From: Campylobacter peloridis LMG 23910
Lineage (GTDB): Bacteria; Campylobacterota; Campylobacteria; Campylobacterales; Campylobacteraceae
Assembly: GCF_000816785.1 (NCBI RefSeq)
Contig: NZ_CP007767.1
Coordinates: forward strand, 1 to 47,803
Length of the DNA: 47,803 nucleotides
Reading direction: 5' to 3'
The notes beneath the pieces are model-generated. The model saw only the letters and a program-made list of their open reading frames with translations, had not been told where the DNA came from and did not search any database. This document shows positions 9,005 through 16,190 of this stretch, piece after piece (position 1 is the stretch's first letter; every line of letters starts with the position of its first letter). The translations under genes and the position numbers were made by a program.

Positions 9005-10078
9005 ATGTATTATAATAGTTCAACCAACACCTCCCTAGCCCTTCAATCATTTAAAAAATCACTTGAAGAAGAAGGATTAATTATAGATAATTTACCTATT
9101 ATGGATGGTAAAATTCATAGAGTAAAAACTACTAATGATAAAGGTAGAGAATTAAGTGGTGCTTATATTGGATATTTAAATAACAATTTTCCTGCAGGTT
9201 TTATACAAAATTTTAAAACAGGCGTAAAGAAAAATTGGAAAATGCAAGTAGAAAAAAACTATAATGGTAATTTAAAAAGTTCTCAAGAATTACATAATCA
9301 AATAAAAAAAGATCAAGAGCTTAGAGAAAAAGAAATTTTAGCCTTACAAGAAAAAACTGCCTTAAAATTAGAAGATGAATATAATAATGCAAGATGGGCT
9401 AATTCTAACCATGCTTACTTAAAGAAAAAAGGCTTTGATGAAAACTTTTATCTTAAACAAGATAAAATGGGTTCATTATTAATTCCTTTAAAAGATGAAA
9501 ATGGAAAATTATGGTCACTTCAAAGAATATTTTCAAATGGAGATAAAATCATAGGAGTAATTAAAACTCAAGAAGAAAAAGATCAAGGTGTGGAATATCT
9601 TGCAAAAAAACAAGGTTGTTTTCATATTATAGGAGCTAAAACACTTCATAATTTAAAAGAATTTTATTTATGTGAAGGTTTTGCTACTGGTGCTACTTTG
9701 TATAAAGCTTTAAATAAACCTATCATTATGGCAGTAGATGCTGGTAATTTAGAAAGTGTGGTTAAAAAACTAAATACTCTCTATCCTGATAAAAATATCA
9801 CAATATTTGCTGATAATGATGTAAAAAAAGAATTAAGAGGTTTAGAAAATACAGGTAAAAAAACAGCTTTAGAGATTAAAGAAAAATATTCTAATGTTAG
9901 TGTAATTTTACCAAATTTTACACAAGAGCAAAGCTCTCAAGGTATGAGTGATTTTAATGATTTAATGCTTTTAAAAGGGTTAGAATTTGTAACAAAAGAA
10001 ATTAAAATGCAGATGTTTAGGGATAAAGTAATATGCCTAAAAAAAGAAAATTCTGATAAAGAATTAACTAGGGATTAA
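9005..10078 (+). CDS. Toprim-domain protein, copy 1 (lacks the DUF5710 N-terminus)
   Basis: This 357-residue protein has a C-terminal Toprim domain. Motif 1 is in FYLCEGFATGATL near residue 222, and the acidic Asp pair is in ITIFADND near residue 270. A helical, charged segment lies around residues 95-130. Toprim proteins of this plasmid type resemble the C-terminal part of TraC-like primases or nucleases. Residues 6-340 are essentially identical to copy 2 at 16191-17381. Copy 1 begins with a short MYYNS leader instead of copy 2's DUF5710 module, and its last 17 residues differ, so the recombined segment has sharp ends at both sides. Start ATG at 9005, preceded by AAAGGAT. Confidence 0.85.
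   Translation: MYYNSSTNTSLALQSFKKSLEEEGLIIDNLPIMDGKIHRVKTTNDKGRELSGAYIGYLNNNFPAGFIQNFKTGVKKNWKMQVEKNYNGNLKSSQELHNQIKKDQELREKEILALQEKTALKLEDEYNNARWANSNHAYLKKKGFDENFYLKQDKMGSLLIPLKDENGKLWSLQRIFSNGDKIIGVIKTQEEKDQGVEYLAKKQGCFHIIGAKTLHNLKEFYLCEGFATGATLYKALNKPIIMAVDAGNLESVVKKLNTLYPDKNITIFADNDVKKELRGLENTGKKTALEIKEKYSNVSVILPNFTQEQSSQGMSDFNDLMLLKGLEFVTKEIKMQMFRDKVICLKKENSDKELTRD
9019..10025 (+). repeat. 1-kb direct repeat, copy A (Toprim gene)
   Basis: This 1007-bp segment is repeated at 16367-17373 in the same orientation, offset 7348 bp. By eye I saw only two mismatches, near 9978-9980. The repeat starts inside one gene's leader and ends just before both stop regions, where homology drops abruptly. 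Confidence 0.95.
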
Positions 10079-10182
10079 AATATCTAGTTAATATTTATAT
10101 CATATATTATTGATATTGGGTAGATATTTTATTTAATTTATAGTAAAATATCAAAAATATTTTCACATAAGGATAAAATGTT

Positions 10183-10494
10183 ATGTTTAGATTTTTACTT
10201 TTTTGGAAAAGGAAAGAAAATTTAAAAATTACAGCTGAAAAAAAAGGTAGTAAAATAACTCTACTTAGAGCTGATAAAGATAGTAAAATTATTGCCGATA
10301 ACGCAACTATAATTATAAATAATTCTAGAAAAGATCTTGAAAATTTAGAAATTGCAGATATTAGAGATAATTCTAAAATAAGCATAAATAATGCTAAAAT
10401 CAATATTAATAATACTGATACTAATAAGACAAGTTTTTTAAAAAAAATTATAGGAATAGTATGTAAATTTATAGGAATATATAAAAACGAGTAG
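10183..10494 (+). CDS. Small Asn-rich hypothetical protein
   Basis: This 103-residue protein is of unknown family. It has a short basic/hydrophobic N-terminus (MFRFLLFWKRKE), a middle with repeating DNATIIINN- and NAKININN-like segments suggesting a beta-solenoid or beta-rich fold, and a hydrophobic C-terminal helix (FLKKIIGIVCKFIGIY). RBS AAGGAT lies upstream, and the stop codon is inside the terminator stem. The equivalent slot after Toprim copy 2 holds a different small membrane protein, so this position is variable. Confidence 0.6.
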   Translation: MFRFLLFWKRKENLKITAEKKGSKITLLRADKDSKIIADNATIIINNSRKDLENLEIADIRDNSKISINNAKININNTDTNKTSFLKKIIGIVCKFIGIYKNE

Positions 10495-10514
10495 CTAAAC
10501 ACTACTCATTTTTC
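10489..10514 (+). terminator. Rho-independent terminator
   Basis: Stem GAGTAG/CTACTC with a 7-base loop, followed by ATTTTT. It ends the plus-strand gene at 10183-10494 and faces the convergent EexN gene. The same hairpin follows the gene at 17401-17616. Confidence 0.7.
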
Positions 10515-10522
10515 ACTCCTAT

Positions 10523-10825
10523 TTAGTCAAACAAAGCATCAGCTTCTTTATCATATTTTTTTCTAAGCTCGCCATAATCCAAAGGCTCTTTCCCCATTGA
10601 TTTACCTATATCTGCTTTAAAAGCATTTTCACATTCTATATATTCTTTTGAAGTTTTATCTTTTAGTATAGAGTCTCTATTATCTTTACAATATTTTAAA
10701 GTATCTTTTAATTCTTTTTCATTTTTAACATCTTTAAAATATTCCATAGACTTAGGCTCTGATGAACAAGCACCTAAAAAAACAATAAGACTAAGAGAAG
10801 CTAACCCTAAAACTACTTTTTTCAT
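10523..10825 (-). CDS. eexN: EexN-family entry-exclusion lipoprotein, copy 1
   Basis: This 100-residue lipoprotein has a signal peptide and lipobox LGAC with lipidated Cys at about residue 20. Its mature part has YFKDVKNEKELKDTLKYCKDN and ECENAF, the Cys-containing pattern of the EexN family. EexN proteins sit in the envelope and block transfer from donors carrying the same mating system. It is on the minus strand, convergent with the small gene upstream, with its own upstream region. The last 26 residues, from SMGKEPLDY to the end, match the C-terminus of VirB5 (39321-40340) almost exactly, also at DNA level. Confidence 0.82.
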   Translation of the reverse strand: MKKVVLGLASLSLIVFLGACSSEPKSMEYFKDVKNEKELKDTLKYCKDNRDSILKDKTSKEYIECENAFKADIGKSMGKEPLDYGELRKKYDKEADALFD

Positions 10826-11220
10826 TTCATATCCTTGATATATTTTTTAAATATGTTCGTTATATTTTAATGATATTGAAATTTTATCTAAAAAATATTA
10901 ATTAGATATAAAAATAAATAAAAAATTTAATTTTTGATTTGAGATTATTTTATTTAATTATAGCTATTTTAGTTTAAAAAATTTCTTTTATGAATATTTT
11001 ATTGTTTTGGATTTTATTATTATAAAAGTTCAAAAGTAATATTATTACTTTTGATTTACATTATTGGCAATCTAGGTAAAAACTTACAGCAAATTATTGA
11101 TGCTATTAGGAAAATAGGTACAAATGTAAAGGTTGCTTAAAAGTAAATACTATTATATATTAAAATTACTAATATATAATAGTTATTTTAGTGACTGACA
11201 ATATACATTAATTATATATT
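10826..11220. other. AT-rich intergenic region with gene remnant
   Basis: This 395-bp stretch holds no intact gene. It contains the EexN upstream region (shared with the second EexN copy up to 10914), the first 66-bp island-flanking repeat (11005-11070), and a short open frame. From a TTG at about 11051 it reads IGNLGKNLQQIIDAIRKIGT and stops at 11138-11140. That frame looks like the tail of a disrupted gene. The rest is plain AT-rich sequence, including a TATATTA-rich inverted pair near 11150-11185. Confidence 0.5.
11005..11070 (+). repeat. 66-bp direct repeat, left flank of defence-like island
   Basis: Identical to 14314-14379 over 66 bp, same orientation. It contains the perfect palindrome AAAAGTAATA-T-TATTACTTTT. 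The two copies frame the three-gene minus-strand island. Confidence 0.95.
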
Positions 11221-11943
11221 TTATAATTCTCTTATTATGTATGTAAAATCTTTCTTTTTTTTCATTAAGTTATCAATACCGCTAGTTAAAATAATTTGAA
11301 TTTTCTTATCTACAATTATATATCTATCGTGCAAACAATTATATTTTCTGTTAATTACACAATCTTTATTCTCTACAATATTCCATTCTTTATGTATATT
11401 TTCCAAATTAGTACGTAAAATTTTCGGAAATTTCATTCCATTTTTAACAGGATAGAAAATGTTTAATTTTTTTCTCGGAAAGCATTCTTCAGCAAATTCT
11501 ATAAATCGCTTCTGATTTTTATTTATAAATTTATCATAAACAAACAAATGATTTGCATTTAAAAATAAGGCTTTTAAATGTTCTTTAGCTTTTTTTCTAT
11601 CTTCATTTTTTATAAAACTAGCTGTAAAATTATTTTCTATTTTATCTTCAAAAATATTTACATAAGGAAAATTATATTGTTTCTCAGATAAAATAATTTT
11701 ATATATAGTATTCTTAGAAAGACATTCTAAATCATCGCTATATTCTAAACTAGTCTTTTGTCCGAGAATAGATTTTAAAGTTTCACTATCATAATATCTT
11801 CTCATATATTCTTTTCGTAATAAAACATATTGTTTATAATAATATAAAATTCTTTCAATAATTTTGATATCACATTCTTTTTTATTTTTAAAATTACACA
11901 ATTCTTCTGCTAAACTATCTTCTAATACCATTGTAAATTTCAT
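11221..11943 (-). CDS. PLD-like (HDRY motif) protein of a defence-like island
   Basis: This 240-residue protein's C-terminal part has HDRYIIVDKKIQIILTSGID near residue 208. That resembles the HDR/HKD-type half-motif of phospholipase-D-like nuclease or effector domains. The N-terminal half is helical and Lys/Tyr rich without a recognised domain. It is the last gene of a tight three-gene unit, and its ATG overlaps the upstream ATPase stop. The likely role is effector or accessory of the DUF262/ATPase pair. The PLD-like assignment rests on a single motif. Confidence 0.65.
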   Translation of the reverse strand: MKFTMVLEDSLAEELCNFKNKKECDIKIIERILYYYKQYVLLRKEYMRRYYDSETLKSILGQKTSLEYSDDLECLSKNTIYKIILSEKQYNFPYVNIFEDKIENNFTASFIKNEDRKKAKEHLKALFLNANHLFVYDKFINKNQKRFIEFAEECFPRKKLNIFYPVKNGMKFPKILRTNLENIHKEWNIVENKDCVINRKYNCLHDRYIIVDKKIQIILTSGIDNLMKKKKDFTYIIREL

Positions 11944-12974
11944 TACATCATTTCCAAAAGATGATCTAAATCGCTATCAAAAAATCCCTCAGGGAAATCA
12001 ATAATCTCACCATTACTATTAATATATTTGCCTTGTTTATTAATCCCAATAGATTGGAAATTGTTATTTATATTATTTCTATAATAAATTTGAACATCTT
12101 GTTGTGATATTTCTTCTTTAAAAACATTCCATCGAATTCCATTAAGTATATGTTCAGAATGGGTTTCTATTATTAATTGAATTCCAGCTTTTATTAAAAA
12201 AACAAAAAAATCAGTTAATTTTGAAATCGCTTTTGGATGCAAATGAACTTCAGGATTTTCTATAATTAAGATATTGCCTTTTTCTAAAGATAATCCTAAA
12301 ATTAATATTTTAGTAAGATAGCTAACACCTGAACCTAAATTAAATGGAGAAAATTCCATACCTAAATCATAATTTTTATACAATATTTTTACACCACTGC
12401 TATCAATTTTTTGAGTTATTGGCTCAAGCTTTAATTCCAAAATTTTATTTATCCAAAATCTGATTTGCATTGATAGTGAATCTGATTCTTGATCGCATAT
12501 AAGTCTATCATTTTTTAAAGCATTATTTTTATTTTCTTCATAAAATCCAAATAAATATTCTCCATTATTCCCACTTCTTAAAGTATAATGTTTTTTCCCA
12601 AAATTTTCTTGTCCAATTCTATTTGAACAAAGATGAAATAATTTTTCTTCAAAAACAAAAAAATTATTATTTGATTTTACCCATTGATTATCTTCAAAAA
12701 CCAAAGAAAATATTTCTCCATTGTTTACATTAGAAGTAATTTTAATCTGATTTTCATTTGATTCTAAACATAAAAGATCTTTCCCTTCTCCAAAATTACG
12801 CAAATAATCCTCTAAATATATATCTTTATTAGCATAATAAGAACAAAATAAAAGTGCTTGGATAATACTTGATTTACCAGAAGAATTGGTTCCAGCTAAA
12901 ATTGTCAATGGTTTAAACTCAAAATTGTAATCACTAATACTTTTAAAGTTTTTTATTTTAAGATTTGTAATCAT
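11943..12974 (-). CDS. AAA-family (SMC/OLD-like, DUF3696-type) ATPase
   Basis: This 343-residue ATPase has Walker A GTNSSGKSS near residue 30, a signature-like FNLGSGVSYL near 207, Walker B ILIIENPEVHLHP near 235, and the H-loop IIETHSEH near 264. The C-terminus has DFPEGFFDSDLDHL, typical of the DUF3696 type found in several anti-phage systems. It overlaps the DUF262 gene by 17 bp and the PLD-like gene by 1 bp, so the three are co-translated. In such systems the ATPase senses DNA or a phage product and gates an effector. That role is inferred from family knowledge. Confidence 0.88.
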   Translation of the reverse strand: MITNLKIKNFKSISDYNFEFKPLTILAGTNSSGKSSIIQALLFCSYYANKDIYLEDYLRNFGEGKDLLCLESNENQIKITSNVNNGEIFSLVFEDNQWVKSNNNFFVFEEKLFHLCSNRIGQENFGKKHYTLRSGNNGEYLFGFYEENKNNALKNDRLICDQESDSLSMQIRFWINKILELKLEPITQKIDSSGVKILYKNYDLGMEFSPFNLGSGVSYLTKILILGLSLEKGNILIIENPEVHLHPKAISKLTDFFVFLIKAGIQLIIETHSEHILNGIRWNVFKEEISQQDVQIYYRNNINNNFQSIGINKQGKYINSNGEIIDFPEGFFDSDLDHLLEMM

Positions 12975-14064
12975 TCCAATCCTTTAAAAATTTATCTACC
13001 TTATTAAATCTATAATCTACACTAATTACACTATCAATCCCACTAACAAATTTCCCTGATTTATCAAATTCTAATTTTAAATTATCTATAGCTTCTTTTG
13101 GAGGTTTTTTACCTTGTTGCATACATAGAGTAAATAAATAACTTAAACTTTCAAATAAAGCCATATTTATTGGTCTTTTATTTATTCCATTAAGATTATT
13201 AAATCTAAAAATATCTTGACCATAATTATCATATGTAAAATTCATTGTATTTTTAAACATAAGTTTTAGTTCACTAATTAAATATATATCCATGGTATTG
13301 TTTAAAAACAACATAATTTCAGATAAAAAATCATCAATATTTCCTTTATATTCAATATTATTGATTATTTTAGAATAATAAATATAAAATCCAATAAATC
13401 TTAAAATTATATATCTATCTTTCATATGATTTGATTTGATAGAATGAGCAGTTGCTTTTTTAAAGCACTCTTCTTTACTTAATTCATCAATAAGATCAGT
13501 GGAATTTCCTTGATAAAGAGCATTTCTCATTTCTTGATTATTTAATCTAGTCCCACCTCGATTAACTCTATCAAAAATATTGAATTTTACTTGCTCAGGA
13601 GTTGGTGGTTGAATTGTATAGGTATCAACCTGATAATCTTCAATCTTTCTTTGCTGGACAGCATTTAAATCAGAAAATTTTTTGCCAGTAATATCTGTAA
13701 TAATTTTTACTTGTCTTAAATCAAATTCATCTTTCATAAAATCAATAAATGTTGTAATTCTTTGTCTACCATCTACTACTTGAATTTTAGTATCTTTAGA
13801 TTCAAAAAAATAAAATACAGGGATAGGAATACCCATAAGCACTGATTCTATAAGCTCTGATTTTTGTTTATAATTCCAAACATCTTCTCTTTGAAATTTC
13901 GGACTTATTTGAATATCACCTCTTTCTTGCCTTCTTTTTATCTCAAAAAGACTCATACGCCCTTTTTCTATTCTTATCTTTTCAAGAGGATAAATTTGTT
14001 TATAATTTTCATCATTATTAATATCTAAAGAATTTTCACCTTCTAATTCTTCTAATTCTTTCAT
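12958..14064 (-). CDS. DUF262 (ParB/GmrS-like) protein
   Basis: This 368-residue protein has an N-terminal DUF262 domain. FQREDVWNYKQKSELIES near residue 60 and VDGRQRITTFIDFM near 98 match the conserved Arg and DGQQR-type loop of GmrS-like NTP-dependent nucleases. DRVNRGGTRLNNQEMRNALY near 167 is the usual second DUF262 motif. The C-terminal half is helical and unassigned. It is the first gene of the island, with its upstream region at 14065-14180. DUF262 proteins are frequent in restriction and anti-phage operons. Confidence 0.85.
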   Translation of the reverse strand: MKELEELEGENSLDINNDENYKQIYPLEKIRIEKGRMSLFEIKRRQERGDIQISPKFQREDVWNYKQKSELIESVLMGIPIPVFYFFESKDTKIQVVDGRQRITTFIDFMKDEFDLRQVKIITDITGKKFSDLNAVQQRKIEDYQVDTYTIQPPTPEQVKFNIFDRVNRGGTRLNNQEMRNALYQGNSTDLIDELSKEECFKKATAHSIKSNHMKDRYIILRFIGFYIYYSKIINNIEYKGNIDDFLSEIMLFLNNTMDIYLISELKLMFKNTMNFTYDNYGQDIFRFNNLNGINKRPINMALFESLSYLFTLCMQQGKKPPKEAIDNLKLEFDKSGKFVSGIDSVISVDYRFNKVDKFLKDWNDYKS

Positions 14065-14181
14065 TTAAAACTTCTTATATAATTTTTTATATATTCTAAC
14101 ATAAATAATTAAATTAAAACTTCTTTTTTGGAACAGTGAGGAAATTAAGTATCACTAAATATTATTATTGAAAGAGTCTAG

Positions 14182-14307
14182 ATGGACATTTTGTATGTGT
14201 TTGAAAATTGCATTTCACAAGGAAATACCTATAAAAAAACTTTAACTAATATAAAAGAAGCCGGAAGACTTTATTTAGAAAACATTAATTTAAAGAAAAA
14301 TTATTAA
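14182..14307 (+). CDS. Small ORF (41 residues), possibly a remnant
   Basis: An ATG-started frame encodes 41 residues beginning MDILYVFENCISQGN and ending NLKKNY. The upstream AAAGAG could serve as an RBS. It lies just left of the second 66-bp repeat, outside the island genes and on the opposite strand. No family was recognised. It may be what remains of a gene broken when the island arrived. Confidence 0.35.
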   Translation: MDILYVFENCISQGNTYKKTLTNIKEAGRLYLENINLKKNY

Positions 14308-14313
14308 TTTTTA

Positions 14314-14379
14314 TTTTGGATTTTATTATTATAAAAGTTCAAAAGTAATATTATTACTTTTGATTTACATTATTGGCAA
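14314..14379 (+). repeat. 66-bp direct repeat, right flank of defence-like island
   Basis: Second perfect copy of 11005-11070. It merges at its right end with a terminator-like hairpin. Confidence 0.95.
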
Positions 14380-14408
14380 ATGAGCGTTAGCGAAATTTGC
14401 GGTTTTTT
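14376..14408 (+). terminator. Terminator-like hairpin before the replication region
   Basis: GCAAAT (14376-14381) pairs with ATTTGC (14395-14400), followed by GG and six T. It would end plus-strand transcription coming from the 14182 ORF. Confidence 0.5.
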
Positions 14409-14493
14409 GAATTTAAGAACAGATAAAGAAGAAAAAGACTTATAAAAAATGCTCTCAAACGCCTATAAAATAGCTATTTATTAAGGTTTTTAA

Positions 14494-14581
14494 TTTTCCC
14501 ACCCGTGGGACAAATTTTCCCACCCGTGGGACAAAAACTGCTCGTGGTGGGAAAAAACTAAAAAAGTAATTTTTCCCAAAA
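14494..14581 (+). repeat. oriV: Iterons / probable vegetative origin (oriV)
   Basis: Two tandem 21-bp units (14494-14514 and 14515-14535) each contain the dyad TCCCACCCGTGGGA. A degenerate inverted copy follows (GTGGTGGGAAAA, 14544-14555), and TTTTTCCCAAAA lies at 14570-14581. These GC-rich words stand out in AT-rich sequence directly upstream of rep, as expected for Rep binding sites. Confidence 0.7.
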
Positions 14582-14640
14582 TAATCAATAAAATTCATTG
14601 TATGGGATACAATTTGTTTTTTTATTTGGGAATTTATCAT

Positions 14641-14685
14641 TTTTTGGGAAAATAATGCTATAATGTTTTTTAATTTTTGGGAAAA
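14641..14685 (+). promoter_or_regulatory. rep promoter with flanking operator repeats
   Basis: An extended -10 TGCTATAAT (14656-14664) lies between two identical TTTTTGGGAAAA words (14641-14652 and 14674-14685). The same word occurs inverted at 14570-14581. This arrangement suggests Rep autoregulation. Confidence 0.6.
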
Positions 14686-14693
14686 GGTAATAT

Positions 14694-15593
14694 ATGGCAA
14701 AGATAGTTAATTTAGAAAACAAAGAAACTAAAAAATTATATAGTAATGTTCAAGAGAAAGTTGATGCTGTAACAGGAGAAGTTACCACAGTAATAAGTTC
14801 TTTTTTACAAAGAGAAAAAACCAAAGATGATTTTATTAAGTTATTTGTAGAAAACATTAGTTTTCTTACTGATAATCTTTCAAATCCTGCTTTAAGAGTT
14901 GTGTTGATGATGATTAAAAATTTAAATTATCAAAATGTTTTTCAATATAATAGTGAGTTCGTTCATTATTTTGAAAGTAGGAAGATTTTAGGAAAATCAA
15001 GTGTTTATCGTGCGATAAAAGAACTTGAAGATAAACAAGTTATTTTTAAAGTAACAGAAGAGCAGAGAAAAGAATATGATATTATTGGTTCAAATTCATA
15101 TATTATGAATCCTCAAATCATAGGCAAGGGTTCTTTTAAAGATCTAAAAAAATTAAGACAAACTGTCGTTAAAACTTTTGATTTTGACAATTTAGAATTT
15201 AAGCAAGAAGTGTCAGTTGAAAGTGAATATGAAGGTCTTGAGCAAATTAAAAAAAATCCAGATCATTATGTTATTGAAGAAGTTAAGCAAATAGCTTCGG
15301 ATAAGAATGTTGTAGAAAATCAAGTGATTATTTCTAAAAAAGATGATGAGCAAATAAATTATCCTTCATTAAAACAAGAGAAAATAATTGATGTTAATAG
15401 TAACATTCCTAACTTAACTTCAAATGATAATGTAGAACCTACATTATTCAATGGAAACAAAAATGAGCAAAAGGCAATGGCTTTTATTAATGAATTTGCA
15501 GGTATGTTTAATGGAGCTTTTCATCCAAGTAAAACAGCCAAAGAAATGAAAAAAGAATTTTTAGAAAGTGACTTAAAAAAGGGTAATATATGA
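14694..15593 (+). CDS. rep: Plasmid replication initiator (RepL-like winged helix)
   Basis: This 299-residue protein has an N-terminal domain of the RepL/winged-helix kind. LSNPALRVVLMMIKNLNYQN (about residues 62-81) is followed by KSSVYRAIKELEDKQVI near 101-117 as recognition helix and wing. Then comes NSYIMNPQIIGKGSF near 133, a motif typical of RepL-like initiators. The C-terminal 100 residues are charged and variable. The gene follows iterons and an operator-flanked promoter, with AAAAGG upstream of the ATG. Its stop overlaps the start of the PIN-domain gene by 4 bases. Confidence 0.82.
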   Translation: MAKIVNLENKETKKLYSNVQEKVDAVTGEVTTVISSFLQREKTKDDFIKLFVENISFLTDNLSNPALRVVLMMIKNLNYQNVFQYNSEFVHYFESRKILGKSSVYRAIKELEDKQVIFKVTEEQRKEYDIIGSNSYIMNPQIIGKGSFKDLKKLRQTVVKTFDFDNLEFKQEVSVESEYEGLEQIKKNPDHYVIEEVKQIASDKNVVENQVIISKKDDEQINYPSLKQEKIIDVNSNIPNLTSNDNVEPTLFNGNKNEQKAMAFINEFAGMFNGAFHPSKTAKEMKKEFLESDLKKGNI

Positions 15594-16003
15594 AAAAAGT
15601 ATTTCTTGATACAAATATTTTTATTGATTTTTTTGACGAAGCAAGAATAAATAATGAACAAGCTAAACAATTGATATATTTTTTAATATCTAATGAAATA
15701 AAAATAGTATTTTCAGAAGATATGATTTCAACTATCGCTTATTTAATAGATAAAGATAAATTACCAGCCCTTATGTCTTTTTTTAAAAACACAATAACAA
15801 ATCCATATTTTGATATAGTTTCATTTGGATCAAGCGTTATTAATATGGCTTGTGATTTTTACTTGCAAAATAAAGGTGATTTTGAAGACTATTTGCAGTA
15901 TTTTTGTGCAGAAAAAGAAAATTGCACAGCAATTTATACTATGGATAAAAATTTTCCAAATTTAAAAATACCTATAAAAAGATATGGCGATACAAACATA
16001 TAA
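15590..16003 (+). CDS. PIN-domain protein (VapC-like), coupled to rep
   Basis: This 137-residue PIN-domain protein has the N-terminal motif VFLDTNIFIDFF (first catalytic Asp at residue 7). Further acidic residues around positions 93-112 (KGDFEDYLQYFCAE and YTMDKNFPN) match the PIN active-site quartet. Such proteins are usually RNase toxins. Its ATG overlaps the rep stop (ATGA), so it is translated with Rep. No separate antitoxin gene lies beside it. The Rep C-terminus occupies the place where a VapB antitoxin normally would. Confidence 0.8.
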   Translation: MKKVFLDTNIFIDFFDEARINNEQAKQLIYFLISNEIKIVFSEDMISTIAYLIDKDKLPALMSFFKNTITNPYFDIVSFGSSVINMACDFYLQNKGDFEDYLQYFCAEKENCTAIYTMDKNFPNLKIPIKRYGDTNI

Positions 16004-16061
16004 TAATATTTCATCTATCTCATGTTAAGATATTAAAAATATTTAAAAATTAGAGGAAAAC

Positions 16062-16172
16062 ATGAAATCGCTCAATAAAGTAGATTTTGATGATATTGTT
16101 AAAAGTTGGAATGGGCTACTAGGAAGCCCTTTGAATTTCATCAAAATTATAGTCAATCTAACATTAAATTAA
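16062..16172 (+). CDS. Small ORF (36 residues) upstream of Toprim copy 2
   Basis: The frame begins MKSLNKVDFDDIVKSWNG, has a strong RBS (AGAGGAAAAC) before the ATG, and stops at 16170-16172, only 18 bases before the TTG of the next gene. It could be a genuine leader peptide gene or a truncated remnant. No family was recognised. Confidence 0.45.
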   Translation: MKSLNKVDFDDIVKSWNGLLGSPLNFIKIIVNLTLN

Positions 16173-16190
16173 AATAAATAGGGGAATATC

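Larger units (their letters stand above)
10483..10914. repeat. EexN-region direct repeat, copy A
   Basis: About 430 bp, covering a terminator, the EexN gene and its upstream region, recur at 17617-18048. Most of it is near-identical. The part encoding the last 17 or so residues of the lipoprotein has diverged sharply. Confidence 0.9.

Noticed and set aside
10107-10502. 131-codon hydrophobic minus-strand frame
   Set aside because: Antisense to the better supported gene at 10183-10494. The hydrophobicity is an artefact of AT-rich complement, and no RBS is present.
14494-14535. CRISPR array
   Set aside because: Only two tandem 21-bp units without spacers or cas genes; they fit iterons.
14455-14700. 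81-codon minus-strand frame over the iterons
   Set aside because: It runs through the origin repeats and rep promoter, and its repeated residues simply reflect the iterons.
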